A stretch of DNA of 64,000 nucleotides from JANWXD01 sp037446115 (GTDB lineage Bacteria > Acidobacteriota > Terriglobia > Bryobacterales > Bryobacteraceae). The position numbers and the translations under genes are program-made. The DNA lies in assembly GCA_037446115.1 (NCBI GenBank), contig JBBIJF010000002.1:209967-273966 (forward strand). Reading direction: 5' to 3'. The notes beneath the pieces are model-generated. The model saw only the letters and a program-made list of their open reading frames with translations, was not told the DNA's origin and searched no databases. Position 1 is the first letter of the stretch, and every line of letters starts with the position of its first letter. Of the stretch, positions 17,458-26,244 are shown piece by piece.

Positions 17458-18299
17458 TTGGTGAGATCCTCGATCTGTTTCTGGAGAGCGGCGCGCTGAT
17501 CAGCCGGTGCGTTCCCCAGTTCGTCCTGTAAGCCCTTGATGCGGGCGTCAATGGACTGTTTCTTGAGCTCCTTGACTAGTCCCAGGATCCTGGCGGCGCC
17601 TCCTTCATCGCCGAGAAAGGCGCCGCGAACCAGACTCCGCACCGAGTCGTCCAGCTCGGCCTGAGTCTCGATCTGGGCGCGGGAGATCGCCTGGATCTCC
17701 AGTGCCAGCTTGTCCTTCCAGAAGTCGGCGGCGAGATCAAAATAGGCGCCCACCGTGAGTTCGGAGTCGGGATACAGCCGCAGAAACTCTTCGATGAGGC
17801 CGCGGAAGGTGCGGCGGGTGGGATCGAGGCCGATCAGGAACATATCCCGGAGGCCGGCATGATCGGAGCGGACCAGTTCGGGGTCGCTCGTGAGGGCGGG
17901 AGCCAGCACGCGCGCCAGCTCGAGCCGGGCGCGTGTGGCTTTGGAAACGAGACCGCCGGTGCGGTCATATTCGGCGATCTCCTCGGCCAGTTCGGCCAGT
18001 ACGGGGAAGGCAGCGAGGTTCGCCTTGTTGTCGTAAAAGTTGCGAAACTCCGTCTCGGCCAGGTCAATGGCGATGGGCGTGCGGACGAGGCTGCGCGCGC
18101 GAATGCGCTGATCGAGGGCGGCATTGAGCTCGGCCTGCCTGCGGCGGATTTCCAGGCCGAGCCGGACGCCTTTGAAAACGCCCTCGGCGAGAAAGCCGAG
18201 CACGGCCGTGGGACCGGCACCGAGGTTGAACAAACCTCCCAGCCGGGAGGCAGCGCCGCGAAGAGTGCCTTCCAGTTGCGCGAGCGCGTCGTTCCCCAC
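17436..18299 (-). CDS. Helical protein of unknown function
   Basis: This 287-residue product is dominated by charged helices. One moderately hydrophobic segment (PTAVLGFLAEGVFKGVRLGL) lies near residues 30-49. The last 70 residues, from LGLVKELKKQ to DLTKWKARLA, look like a coiled coil. No signal peptide or catalytic motif is evident. It is upstream of and overlapping the lipoprotein gene, so the two may build one envelope structure; that is inference from position only. Confidence 0.7.
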   Translation of the reverse strand: MGNDALAQLEGTLRGAASRLGGLFNLGAGPTAVLGFLAEGVFKGVRLGLEIRRRQAELNAALDQRIRARSLVRTPIAIDLAETEFRNFYDNKANLAAFPVLAELAEEIAEYDRTGGLVSKATRARLELARVLAPALTSDPELVRSDHAGLRDMFLIGLDPTRRTFRGLIEEFLRLYPDSELTVGAYFDLAADFWKDKLALEIQAISRAQIETQAELDDSVRSLVRGAFLGDEGGAARILGLVKELKKQSIDARIKGLQDELGNAPADQRAALQKQIEDLTKWKARLA

Positions 18300-18360
18300 A
18301 GGCAGCCCCTCCCGGCGGCTGCCTCGATTGTAACAGCTTCGGCGCCCGGAAGCCGGTCAC

Positions 18361-18651
18361 CTACAGGGGTTCGACGACGAGTTCGTTGACGACGCGCCGG
18401 ACGCCTTTGACTTTGCGGGCAATGCGCTCGGCCTTGCTCTTTTGCTTTTCGGTGCGCACCTTGCCGCGCAGCGTGACGGTGCCCTCGTGAACGTCCACTT
18501 CGAGGGCGCCGCCTTTGACGTCACGGTCCGCGGCCAGCTTGCGGCGGACCTCGTCATGGATCCAGTCGTCGGAGACCTGTTTCTGGGCAACCGCGGCGGC
18601 CGCGAACGCCAGCAGAAGGAATACACCGGCGGCGAGTGAAATCCAGCGCAT
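18361..18651 (-). CDS. Secreted BON-domain protein
   Basis: BON domains are small alpha/beta modules of envelope proteins thought to bind phospholipid. The 96-residue product has a signal peptide (ISLAAGVFLLLAFAAAAVAQ) and one BON domain with DDWIHDEVRRKLAAD, GTVTLRGKV and VKGVRRVVNEL. The ATG at 18651 is 2 bases after the era stop, so it is the last gene of the phoH-ybeY-corC-era run. The upstream frame extension is era shadow. Confidence 0.88.
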   Translation of the reverse strand: MRWISLAAGVFLLLAFAAAAVAQKQVSDDWIHDEVRRKLAADRDVKGGALEVDVHEGTVTLRGKVRTEKQKSKAERIARKVKGVRRVVNELVVEPL

Positions 18652-18653
18652 GA

Positions 18654-19580
18654 TCAGCTCACCTCGAAACCGGCCATCGAACGCCAGTCTAGCGCATTGA
18701 GGAAGGCGGGATTCTGGCGCCATTTCGGGCGCACTTTGACGTACAACTCCAGGAAGATCTTGCGGCCGAACAGCAGCTCCATCTCCTCGCGTGCCAGGGT
18801 GCCGATCTTTTTGAGGCGCGAACCCTGGGCGCCGATGATGATCCCTTTCTGGCCTTCCCGCTCGACATAGATGGTTGCGGCGATGCGGGTGAGCTTCGGG
18901 GTTTCCTCCCAGCGGTCCACGATGACGGCCACGGCATGCGGGACTTCCTGGCGGGTTTCGTGGAGGATCTTTTCCCGGATGAGCTCGGCGGCCAGGAAGC
19001 GCTCGGGCTGGTCGGTGAGGTAGTCGGGCGGAAAGTAGGGAGGCCCCTCGGGCAGGCGCTTGACAATCTCCTGGCGCAGCACATCCAGACCCTCGCCCGT
19101 GAGGGCCGAGATCGGGATGTAATCGGCGAACTCGTGCAGCTGGCGGTACTGTTCGATGAGCGGCAGCAGTCGGGACTTGTCTTTGATGCGATCAATCTTG
19201 TTCAACGCCAGCAGAACCGGCGTGCGGGCCGCCTTGACCACGTCCACGGCGCCGCGGTCTTCGTCCTCGAACGGAAGTGTGGCGTCCACAAGGTAAATGA
19301 GCAGGTCGCGGCCGTCGAGGGCGGCTTTCACCGTTTCGAGCATCCGCTTGTTGAACAGCGTGTCGGGCTTATGAATGCCGGGAGTGTCTACGAAGACGAT
19401 CTGCGCGCCGGGAAGGTTCAGGACGCCCTGGATCGCCGTGCGCGTGGTTTGCGGTTTGTCGGCTACGATGGCCAGCTTGGTTCCGACCAGCGCGTTCAAC
19501 AGCGTGGATTTTCCAGCGTTGGGCCGTCCGAGAATGGAGACGAACCCCGAGACGAAGCGGCTATCCGGCGCCGGAGTCAT
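18654..19580 (-). CDS. era: GTPase Era
   Basis: Era is an essential GTPase in 16S rRNA maturation and 30S assembly. G1 is GRPNAGKS at 18-25, G3 is DTPGIHKP and G4 is NKID; the C-terminal KH domain has GIIIGAQGSRLKKIG. The length of 308 residues is typical. The ATG at 19580 is chosen because the protein then begins just before the G domain. It overlaps the corC-like gene by 20 bases. Confidence 0.97.
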   Translation of the reverse strand: MTPAPDSRFVSGFVSILGRPNAGKSTLLNALVGTKLAIVADKPQTTRTAIQGVLNLPGAQIVFVDTPGIHKPDTLFNKRMLETVKAALDGRDLLIYLVDATLPFEDEDRGAVDVVKAARTPVLLALNKIDRIKDKSRLLPLIEQYRQLHEFADYIPISALTGEGLDVLRQEIVKRLPEGPPYFPPDYLTDQPERFLAAELIREKILHETRQEVPHAVAVIVDRWEETPKLTRIAATIYVEREGQKGIIIGAQGSRLKKIGTLAREEMELLFGRKIFLELYVKVRPKWRQNPAFLNALDWRSMAGFEVS

Positions 19581-20835
19581 GGTTTTCTCCCGCAACACGC
19601 ATGACGCGCAACTGTTCCACCCGCCGTTCGTCGGCGGACAGTACCTCCATGCGGATGCCGTCCCGCTCGACGACTTCCCCGGGCTGGGGCACGTGTCCGG
19701 CCCACTCGGCCACCAGCCCGCCCACGGTCGTGGACTCGGTGCTTTCATGGGGGCGGAACCCGAACAGCTCGCGCAGGCGGTCCACGTCGCAGCTTCCGGA
19801 AACGACCCAGGCCCCGCCCGGCTCGGGCGTGGCGTCCAGCTCCGGCTCGTGCTCGTCCCGGATCTCGCCCAGGATCTCCTCGACCAGATCCTCCATGGTG
19901 GCCAATCCGGCGGTGCTCCCGTATTCGTCCACGACGATGGCCATGTGGGCCCGGTCCTCCTGCATCTCGCGCATCAGTTCTCGTACAGGCTTGGTTTCCG
20001 GCACCAGGCGCACCGGCCGCACCAGCTCCCGGACCGTCCGCTTGCGCCGCTCCTCCTCGTCGAGTTCGAACATGTCGCGCACGTGGACGAAACCGATGAT
20101 CTGGTCAATGGTGCCTTCGTAGACAGGGATCCGGGAGTACTGCTCGTTGATGACAAGCTGGCGCAGGTCCTCGAGCGTGCGCGAGGCCTCGATGGCGACG
20201 ATGTTCGGCCGCGGCGTCATGACTTCGCGGACCGTTTTGTCACCGAATTCCACGGCGGCCTGGATGAGCTCCCGGTCCTCTTCACCGATGATTCCCTCTT
20301 CGGCTCCGGCGGAGATGAGAGCCTCGATATGCTCGGCGTGGTTCGAGTTGGCAGGCGACGGCTCTTCGGTGTCTGCAAGCTCCACGACCGCCTGGAAAAA
20401 CTCCATGACGGCGATCACGGGGCGTACCAGCCAGCCCATCAGCCGCAGAGCCGGCACCAGTGGGAGCAGCCAGCGGCCGTCGGTTTTTCGGTACAGCGTC
20501 TGAGGGACAACGTAGGCGCTTGCCAGCATGAGCGCCCACGCCACCAGGGCCGCCTCCGCCAGCGCCTGCCACAGGGCCGAAGATCCGGCAAGCGTCACCC
20601 CGAAGATCACGACTCCCAGCAGCACCAGCACCGTGTGCTTGAGCAGCGAGAAGACGAGCGCGCCGCGGGCCCCTTTCCAGCCGATGCGCGCTTCCAGCGT
20701 CTTCTTGAAAAATTCCAGGGCGGGAAGCTCGCGGCTGCGGAGCCGGAGCGATTCCAGGTAAAGCACCTGCACGAAGGTCACGGGGGCCAGCACGAGGGCC
20801 AGCAAGACGGCCAGAGCGATCAGCAGAGGCGTCAT
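19561..20835 (-). CDS. CorC/HlyC-type CBS-domain membrane protein
   Basis: Proteins of this group (CNNM/CorC/HlyC) are linked to magnesium and cobalt efflux. The first 130 residues hold about three or four hydrophobic segments. They are followed by EEDRELIQAAVEFGDKTVREVMTPR, two CBS domains (SRIPVYEGTIDQIIGFVHVRD and MAIVVDEYGSTAGLATMEDL), and a C-terminal CorC_HlyC domain with the end segments VGGLVAEWAGHVP and ERDGIRMEVL. The start overlaps the ybeY stop as ATGA. The position between ybeY and era is classical for this family. Confidence 0.92.
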   Translation of the reverse strand: MTPLLIALAVLLALVLAPVTFVQVLYLESLRLRSRELPALEFFKKTLEARIGWKGARGALVFSLLKHTVLVLLGVVIFGVTLAGSSALWQALAEAALVAWALMLASAYVVPQTLYRKTDGRWLLPLVPALRLMGWLVRPVIAVMEFFQAVVELADTEEPSPANSNHAEHIEALISAGAEEGIIGEEDRELIQAAVEFGDKTVREVMTPRPNIVAIEASRTLEDLRQLVINEQYSRIPVYEGTIDQIIGFVHVRDMFELDEEERRKRTVRELVRPVRLVPETKPVRELMREMQEDRAHMAIVVDEYGSTAGLATMEDLVEEILGEIRDEHEPELDATPEPGGAWVVSGSCDVDRLRELFGFRPHESTESTTVGGLVAEWAGHVPQPGEVVERDGIRMEVLSADERRVEQLRVMRVAGENHDSGAG

Positions 20836-21275
20836 GCGCGGCTCCGCTCCGTGAGCGCCTGGGGCAGGCCGAGCCGCTTGCGCCAGGCGCGCTCGGCACG
20901 GGACATTCGCCCGCGGTCGCGTTCGTGATCCATGCCCAGCAGGTGCAGCACGCCGTGCAGCATCAGGATCTGGATTTCCTTGGCCAGAGAATGGCCGAAG
21001 CGCCGGGCCTGCTCGGCGGCCCGGTCCACGGAGATGGCGATGTCGCCCAGCCATCCCGTGCGGCCCGGCTGAGGGAAGGAGAGCACGTCAGTGGGCTCGT
21101 CCCGCCCAAGGAAACGGTGGTTGAGGTTGCGCAATTCTCGGTCGGTGGCCAGCAGGCAGGTAAAGCGCTGCCCGCCCGCGACGGTTTCTTGCAGGCGGCG
21201 GGCGAAGGCCCGCAGGGCTTGACGCGGCAGGCGGCGGCGGCCGCGGAACAGGAGCGGATCTTCGGAAGCCGGCAT
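20832..21275 (-). CDS. ybeY: Endoribonuclease YbeY
   Basis: YbeY is a zinc-dependent RNase needed for rRNA processing and ribosome quality control. The signature HGVLHLLGMDHERDRGRM contains the three zinc histidines of HGxLHLxGxDH, preceded by the usual DEPTDVLSFP and GDIAIS. The 147-residue length fits. It lies between phoH and the corC-like gene, the standard order. Confidence 0.95.
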   Translation of the reverse strand: MPASEDPLLFRGRRRLPRQALRAFARRLQETVAGGQRFTCLLATDRELRNLNHRFLGRDEPTDVLSFPQPGRTGWLGDIAISVDRAAEQARRFGHSLAKEIQILMLHGVLHLLGMDHERDRGRMSRAERAWRKRLGLPQALTERSRA

Positions 21276-21285
21276 GGGCGTTGGC

Positions 21286-22347
21286 TCAGGCCCGGGGCGT
21301 TCCGGCAGCCCACGGACCCGCCTCTTCCTCGCGCGCGGCGCCCTCCCGCAGCGCGGTGGGTTCTCCCAGCTTCAGGCTGAGCTGGCGGCCGGCCTCCTGC
21401 GCCTCCTGGTAGCGCTCGTAAGCTTTGACGATGCGCTGCACCAGCGTGTGTCGCACCACGTCGCGCTCGTCGAAGTAGATGAAGCGGATGCCTTCGACGC
21501 CGCGCAGCACCTCGATGGCTTCCAGCAGGCCGCTGCGCTTGCCGGCCGGCAAGTCAATCTGCGTCACATCGCCGGTAACCACCATCTTGGAGTTGAAGCC
21601 CTGGCGCGTGAGCACCATTTTCATCTGTTCCGTGGTGGCGTTCTGGGCCTCGTCCATGATGATGAAACTGTCGTTGAGGGTCCGGCCGCGCATAAAGGCG
21701 ATGGGGGCCACCTCGATCACGGAGCGCTCGAGCAGTTTCTCGACCTTCTCGGCCTCCAGCATGTCATAGAGAGCGTCGTAGAGGGGCCGCAGATAGGGGT
21801 CCACCTTTTCCTGGAGCGTGCCGGGCAGGAAGCCGAGCCGCTCGCCGGCTTCCAGGGCGGGCCGCGTCAGCACGATGCGGCTGACGCGTTTGGAAGTGAG
21901 CGCCGAGACCGCCATGGCCACGGCCAGATAGGTCTTACCCGTGCCCGCGGGGCCGATACCGAAGACGAGATCGCATCGCTCGATCGCCTCGACGTAACGG
22001 CGCTGGTTGACCGATTTCGGCGCGACGGCCTTCTTACCGAAGTTACGCTGGCGGCCGCTCAAAACCAGGTCACGCAGCGTGACCTCGGGATCTTCCGTGA
22101 CCACGCGCAGGTAGCTGTTCAGGTCGCCGTTGGTGAATTGATGCCCTTCCTGCACGAGCGCGACGTAGTCGTTAAGAATCCGGCCTGCGCGGGCCACGCC
22201 GTCTTCGTCCCCTTCGATTTCCAGGCTGTCCTCGCGGAGCTGGGCGCTGACGTTGAGGCCCTTTTCGAGCAGGCGGATATTCTCATCGCGGGTGCCGAAC
22301 AGCGGTTCAATCCCGCGGCTGATCTGGACACTGATTCTGGTTCTCAA
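21286..22347 (-). CDS. PhoH-family ATPase (YbeZ-type)
   Basis: PhoH-like proteins are P-loop ATPases functionally tied to YbeY. A KH-like N-terminal region (about 40-70) precedes the ATPase domain with Walker A GPAGTGKT and Walker B FIIMDEAQN. The 353-residue length is normal. The start is a TTG at 22347, about 10 bases after GGAGGTGA. A TATAAT box at 22494-22489 and a GC hairpin in the resulting 135-base leader suggest that expression of the whole run to era is set here. Confidence 0.95.
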   Translation of the reverse strand: MRTRISVQISRGIEPLFGTRDENIRLLEKGLNVSAQLREDSLEIEGDEDGVARAGRILNDYVALVQEGHQFTNGDLNSYLRVVTEDPEVTLRDLVLSGRQRNFGKKAVAPKSVNQRRYVEAIERCDLVFGIGPAGTGKTYLAVAMAVSALTSKRVSRIVLTRPALEAGERLGFLPGTLQEKVDPYLRPLYDALYDMLEAEKVEKLLERSVIEVAPIAFMRGRTLNDSFIIMDEAQNATTEQMKMVLTRQGFNSKMVVTGDVTQIDLPAGKRSGLLEAIEVLRGVEGIRFIYFDERDVVRHTLVQRIVKAYERYQEAQEAGRQLSLKLGEPTALREGAAREEEAGPWAAGTPRA

Positions 22348-22419
22348 ACGAGTGTCGTCACCTCCATCACAGGGAAGGCCCGTTCAGATCGGAGACAGGA
22401 AGGAAACCGGCAAGCAAAC

Positions 22420-22438
22420 GCCCGGCTGCGAGCCGGGC
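22420..22438. promoter_or_regulatory. Hairpin in the phoH leader
   Basis: GCCCGGCT (22420-22427) and AGCCGGGC (22431-22438) form a perfect 8-base-pair stem with a 3-base loop. In the phoH transcript it is followed by GTTTGCTTG, only mildly T-rich. It could be an attenuator or a stability element. Confidence 0.4.
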
Positions 22439-22488
22439 CCAGAAGCTGTGCCGCGTCCGCATGCGCGGAGGTTGGACCATCCACTCCC

Positions 22489-22494
22489 ATTATA
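22489..22494 (-). promoter_or_regulatory. TATAAT -10 box for the phoH-era run
   Basis: The minus strand reads GGATATAATGGG here, a perfect -10 hexamer, about 140 bases before the phoH start. No good -35 hexamer lies 16-18 bases upstream, so confidence is limited. Confidence 0.4.
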
Positions 22495-22741
22495 TCCGGA
22501 AGCGGACGCGCAGGAGCCGGGGAAGGAAGCCGTATCCCCGAGGGTCCGCCCGCGGGATGCCGGCGCTTAAGCTGCGGCGATCGTGCTCCGGCCCAGGAAG
22601 CTGCGTGCGGCCACTCGGCGGGCCACCGCCACAATGCCACGCAGGCCGTTACAATGGAACGATTCCCGGAAACCGTATCGTGCTTCCACCAAATGAGCTC
22701 GCCGTGCGGAGTCGAAAATTTCAGCATAATTCGGAAGTGCC

Positions 22742-23674
22742 ATGTTGAACCACATATGCAGGGAAGCAGTCCATCGCTTCCAGGTAGGGAAAGTCTTGGC
22801 CCTCGCTGCCGCCCTTGTGATTGGCACGAGCGCTGTTGTTGCCCACCCCGGCTCCGGCATCGTGGTGGACTCGCAAGGACACGTGTACTTCGCGGACACG
22901 GGCCAAGGCGTCTGGAAACTGGACCCGCAGGGCAAACTGACTCTTCTCCACACGGCCGCCTACCACTGGATGGCGCTGGACGAAAAAGGGCATTTTGTTA
23001 AATCCGGCGCTCTCGGCAATTTCGACCGCGGTTCCTTCGAACGCGTAACCCCGGCCGGCGCCGTGCCGGGCTTGATCATCTCGAGCGACTACCCCATCGT
23101 CATAGGTAGCGACGGAGGGCTTTACTACGTGCCGTACAACCCCGAGGGCCCGCGCGAGCTGATCCGCAGATTGCCCAACGGACAGCGTTCCGTTTTCGCG
23201 GTCTTGCCGGCAGATGCCGGCCCCGAGCCGATCAAGTGGGTGAACGGAATCGCTACCGGCCCGGACGGTGCGCTCTACGTCACCGATAACGACGCGGTAC
23301 GGCGGATCGGCCGAAACGGCGCCGTCTCTACCTTCCGAGAGGCCGTCCAACTCGCCGAATGCGCCGATCCACTGCCGGACACCCCAAAGCTGCCGTATCT
23401 TCGGGGTCTCGCAGTGGCGCGCGACGGAACCGTCTACGCAGCCGCCAACGGTTGCCGCGCCGTAGTTGCCATTCCTGCCAAAGGGCCGATCCGGATTCTT
23501 TTGAAAGCGGAGCGCCCCTGGTCACCGACCGGAGTGGCGCTTTTCGGAAGAGACATTTACGTGCTCGAATACGTCCACACACCGGGAGACAATCGCAAGG
23601 AATGGATACCGCGCATCCGCCGAATCGCTGCCGACGGCACAATCACAACCCTGGCCACGGTACAACGCCGGTAG
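22742..23674 (+). CDS. Secreted NHL/SMP-30-like beta-propeller protein
   Basis: After a long signal region with a hydrophobic core (VLALAAALVIGTSAVVA) the 310-residue protein shows repeated propeller blades, for example GIVVDSQGHVYFADTGQGVWKL, GIATGPDGALYVTDNDAVRRI and GLAVARDGTVYAAANGCRAV. Such proteins bind ligands or act as lactonases. The metal ligands of a gluconolactonase cannot be assigned with confidence. It is a single-gene unit, divergent from phoH and convergent with the phosphate butyryltransferase gene. Confidence 0.8.
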   Translation: MLNHICREAVHRFQVGKVLALAAALVIGTSAVVAHPGSGIVVDSQGHVYFADTGQGVWKLDPQGKLTLLHTAAYHWMALDEKGHFVKSGALGNFDRGSFERVTPAGAVPGLIISSDYPIVIGSDGGLYYVPYNPEGPRELIRRLPNGQRSVFAVLPADAGPEPIKWVNGIATGPDGALYVTDNDAVRRIGRNGAVSTFREAVQLAECADPLPDTPKLPYLRGLAVARDGTVYAAANGCRAVVAIPAKGPIRILLKAERPWSPTGVALFGRDIYVLEYVHTPGDNRKEWIPRIRRIAADGTITTLATVQRR

Positions 23675-23772
23675 CATGGGGCGGCCTTGACGGTTGAGAA
23701 GCCTCCACGCAGGGCTGGCCGGGAAGATTCCAAACACGGCGGATCGCCTGAGTTACAACTACAACTACTTCT

Positions 23773-24702
23773 CTACTGACTTACTGAGCGACCCTGGGCG
23801 GCAGCCGTGAGGATGGCTAAGGCGATGGAGTGAATCTTTGTCTCGGGTGTCTCGGCCCGGGACAGCAGAATCAGAGGGACGCGCGCGCCGACTACGATGC
23901 CGCCGGAGCGAGCCTGGGCGAAGTACACGATGGCGCGGTAGAGGATGTTGGCGGCCTCGATATCCGGGGCGATAAAGATGTCGGTATTTTCGACCAGGGG
24001 GCTTTCGATACCCTTCCGTTCGGCGGCGAAGCGGCTGAGCGGGACGTCCAGAGCCAGCGGACCGTCCAGGTAGGCGCCGGAGATCTGCCCGCGGCGGTTC
24101 ATCTGCGTCAGGGCGGCGGCATCCACCGTGGCGGGCATTTCCGGATTGACGAACTCCAGGGCGGCCAGCAGGGCGACATTGGGCTTTTCCACACCAAGGG
24201 CGTGGGCGACCTCGATGGCGTTGCGGCAAATCTCCGCCTTTTGCTCGAGGGTGGGGGCGATGTTGATGGCGGCGTCGCTCAGAAACATCAGCCGGTAGAC
24301 GCCGGGGACCTGAAAGACGATGACCTGGCTGAGGAGCCGGCCGGTGCGGAGGCCGGATTCCCGATCGAGCACGGCGCGCACCAGCGTGGCAGTGCTCACC
24401 TTGCCCTTCATCAGCAGCCGCGCATGGCCGTCGCGCACCAAGGCGATGGCGCGGCGCACGGCGGCGCCGTCGTCAGGCTCGTGGATGATCTGACTCTCGG
24501 GCAGATCGAACCACACCGAGCGCGCCAGCGCACGGATCCGCGAGGCGTCACCGACCAGAGTGCCTTCCGCCAGCCCCATTTCGCGCGCCTGCTTGAGGGC
24601 TTCGATGACGTCCGGATCGTGACCCGCCGCCACGGCGATGCGCACAGGGCCCTTGCGTCGGGCGGCGTCCACCATTGCGTCGAGACTGCGGAATCCGCTC
24701 AC
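23773..24702 (-). CDS. ptb: Phosphate butyryltransferase / phosphate acetyltransferase family enzyme
   Basis: This family swaps phosphate and CoA on short acyl groups. The 309-residue length and motifs such as LMKGKVSTATLVRAVL, LFLSDAAINIAPTLEQKAEI and ENTDIFIAPDIEAANILYR match phosphate butyryltransferase more than the longer Pta. The usual partner, butyrate kinase, is not adjacent. Instead the gene is coupled to an FAH-family gene: its GTG start overlaps that stop (GTGA). Substrate chain length cannot be read from sequence. Confidence 0.85.
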   Translation of the reverse strand: MSGFRSLDAMVDAARRKGPVRIAVAAGHDPDVIEALKQAREMGLAEGTLVGDASRIRALARSVWFDLPESQIIHEPDDGAAVRRAIALVRDGHARLLMKGKVSTATLVRAVLDRESGLRTGRLLSQVIVFQVPGVYRLMFLSDAAINIAPTLEQKAEICRNAIEVAHALGVEKPNVALLAALEFVNPEMPATVDAAALTQMNRRGQISGAYLDGPLALDVPLSRFAAERKGIESPLVENTDIFIAPDIEAANILYRAIVYFAQARSGGIVVGARVPLILLSRAETPETKIHSIALAILTAAAQGRSVSQ

Positions 24703-25553
24703 TCGGCCACCACGGGGTTGCGCAGTTCCCCCAGACCCTGGATGCGCACCACCACCTCGTCGCCCGGCTTGAGAAACCGCGGGGGCTTGCGGGCGAAGCC
24801 GACGCCGGGCGGGGTTCCCGTCGAGACCACGTCGCCCGGTTCGAGGGTGAAGACGCTCGACAGAAAGGCGATGAGCTCCGGGATTCGGAAGATGAACTGG
24901 CGGGTGTTGGAATGCTGGAGGACTTCGCCGTTAATTTCGCAGGCGATGTCGAGCCCGTGCGGGTCCGCGATCTCATCGGCGGTGACCAGCCAGGGGCCCA
25001 TGGGCGCGAAGGTATCGAAGGTTTTGCCCATGAGCCACTGGGTCGTGGCCATCTGGTAGTCGCGGGCGCTGACATCGTTGAAGTTGGTGTAGCCGAAGAC
25101 GTGTTCCTCCCAGCGCGTCGCGGGGATGTGCCGGCCGCCTTTTCCGATGACGAAGGCCAGTTCGGCTTCATAGTCGGGCTGGGAGGAGGAGCGCGGCAAC
25201 ACGATGGGCTCGCCGGGTCCGATGACGGCCGTGGAGAATTTCGAAAAGATGGTCGGCACCTTGGGGATCGGCAGACCGGATTCGGCGGCGTGGTCGGCGA
25301 AGTTCAAGCCGACGCAGATAATCTTGGGCGGGCGGGGAATGGGGGCCCGCAGCGTCACCGCCGAGAGCTCCGCGAAGGCCGAAGCGGGCGCCGCAGCGGC
25401 GAAATGCGCGATACGGCGCCGGGCCTCGTCGCCCCCGGCGATGACGCTGAGCAGGTCAGGGAAGCCGGCGCCGCCAAGTCCCAGCACCCGGCCGTCGGTG
25501 ATCAGGCCCGGCTCAGGCGGAGCACCCGGACGTTGAAACGTGACCAACTTCAT
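24699..25553 (-). CDS. Fumarylacetoacetate hydrolase family protein
   Basis: FAH-family enzymes cleave or decarboxylate 2-keto or acylpyruvate compounds using a divalent metal. The 284-residue protein has the N-terminal cap and the FAH core with ICVGLNFADHAAE, YEAELAFVIGKGGRHI, NFNDVSARDYQ, and STGTPPGVG. Metal-binding acidic residues are visible in the EAELAF and NDVSARD segments. The ATG at 25553 follows AAGGA, with TACAAT at 25586-25581. It is first in a two-gene unit with ptb. Confidence 0.9.
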   Translation of the reverse strand: MKLVTFQRPGAPPEPGLITDGRVLGLGGAGFPDLLSVIAGGDEARRRIAHFAAAAPASAFAELSAVTLRAPIPRPPKIICVGLNFADHAAESGLPIPKVPTIFSKFSTAVIGPGEPIVLPRSSSQPDYEAELAFVIGKGGRHIPATRWEEHVFGYTNFNDVSARDYQMATTQWLMGKTFDTFAPMGPWLVTADEIADPHGLDIACEINGEVLQHSNTRQFIFRIPELIAFLSSVFTLEPGDVVSTGTPPGVGFARKPPRFLKPGDEVVVRIQGLGELRNPVVAE

Positions 25554-25639
25554 CCGGCAGGATTCCTTTCGAAAGCGAGTATTGTAGCACCGGGACTGCG
25601 CAGCGCCGGGCGCGGCGAGCGCCCTCGTGGCTGCGGAAA

Positions 25640-25668
25640 TTGACTTGTCCTCGGCGCTCCGGTACACT
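25640..25668 (+). promoter_or_regulatory. Sigma70-type promoter of the nfeD-flotillin run
   Basis: TTGACT (25640-25645), a 17-base spacer and TACACT (25663-25668) form the best promoter in the window. Transcription would begin near 25675, leaving a short leader with AAGGA ahead of the GTG at 25691. Confidence 0.75.
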
Positions 25669-25690
25669 TGGGCTGCTAAGGATAGATCAT

Positions 25691-26233
25691 GTGAGCACCT
25701 GGTGGTCGCAGGTCTCGGCCTTTGGCGTGTTCCTGGGCATTGCCGGGGTCGGATTTCTCTTTCTGGTACTCTCCTTCCTCTTCGGAGAGATCTTCGAGCA
25801 CTTCGGCGCGGATCTGCATCACGACTGGGACCAGGCCGGTCCGAGCTTTTTCAGCCCGCGCGTGCTGAGCGTGTTTGTCACCGCCTTCGGAGGGCTCGGC
25901 GCCGTGGCCGTCTACTACGGACTGTCCACGCCGGCCGCCTCCGGCGTGGGCTTCGCCGGAGGTTTGTTCTTTGCCACCCTCATCTACCTGTTCGCGCGCT
26001 TTTTGTACGGACAGCAGGCCACCACGCGTATCGAAAGCCAGGACGTCGTAGGCCGGACGGCGCGCGTCGTGGTGGCCATCCCGGCAGGAGGAGTGGGGCA
26101 GGTGCGATGCCAGATCGGCGAGGAGGTCGTGGACAAGATCGCACGCGCCCGTTCCGGCGAGGCCATCCCCGCCAACGCCATCGTGCGCATCGAGGAAGTG
26201 CTGGGCGAAGTCGTGATTGTGCGTCCTCAATAG
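25691..26233 (+). CDS. NfeD-family membrane protein
   Basis: NfeD-like proteins accompany flotillins and stabilise membrane microdomains. The 180-residue product has about three hydrophobic segments (FGVFLGIAGVGFLFLVLSFLF, VLSVFVTAFGGLGAVAVYYGL, GVGFAGGLFFATLIYLFARFL) and a C-terminal OB-fold-like domain with GRTARVVVAIPAGG and GEAIPANAIVRIEEVLG. The GTG at 25691 is preferred because AAGGA precedes it and the promoter lies upstream; the longer frame would start before the promoter. The flotillin gene follows 11 bases later. Confidence 0.85.
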   Translation: MSTWWSQVSAFGVFLGIAGVGFLFLVLSFLFGEIFEHFGADLHHDWDQAGPSFFSPRVLSVFVTAFGGLGAVAVYYGLSTPAASGVGFAGGLFFATLIYLFARFLYGQQATTRIESQDVVGRTARVVVAIPAGGVGQVRCQIGEEVVDKIARARSGEAIPANAIVRIEEVLGEVVIVRPQ

Positions 26234-26244
26234 GAGGTGACGCC

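Larger units (their letters stand above)
22348..22741. other. Intergenic region between divergent phoH and beta-propeller genes
   Basis: These 394 bases hold no gene I can support. A minus-strand frame to 22727 lacks protein character. The region contains the phoH leader with a hairpin and a -10 box, plus TACAAT at 22650-22655 and CATAAT at 22725-22730 as possible -10 boxes for the plus-strand gene. No known riboswitch or small RNA motif was recognised. Confidence 0.5.

Noticed and set aside
22515..22545. GGGGAAGGAAGC stretch as a possible SRP RNA
   Set aside because: It lacks the symmetric loop and conserved GGAA-closed helix of SRP domain IV, and no matching outer stems were found.
22344..22727. 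Minus-strand frame of 127 codons overlapping the phoH start
   Set aside because: Low-complexity composition with no domain or ribosome site; its last bases contain the phoH ribosome site instead.
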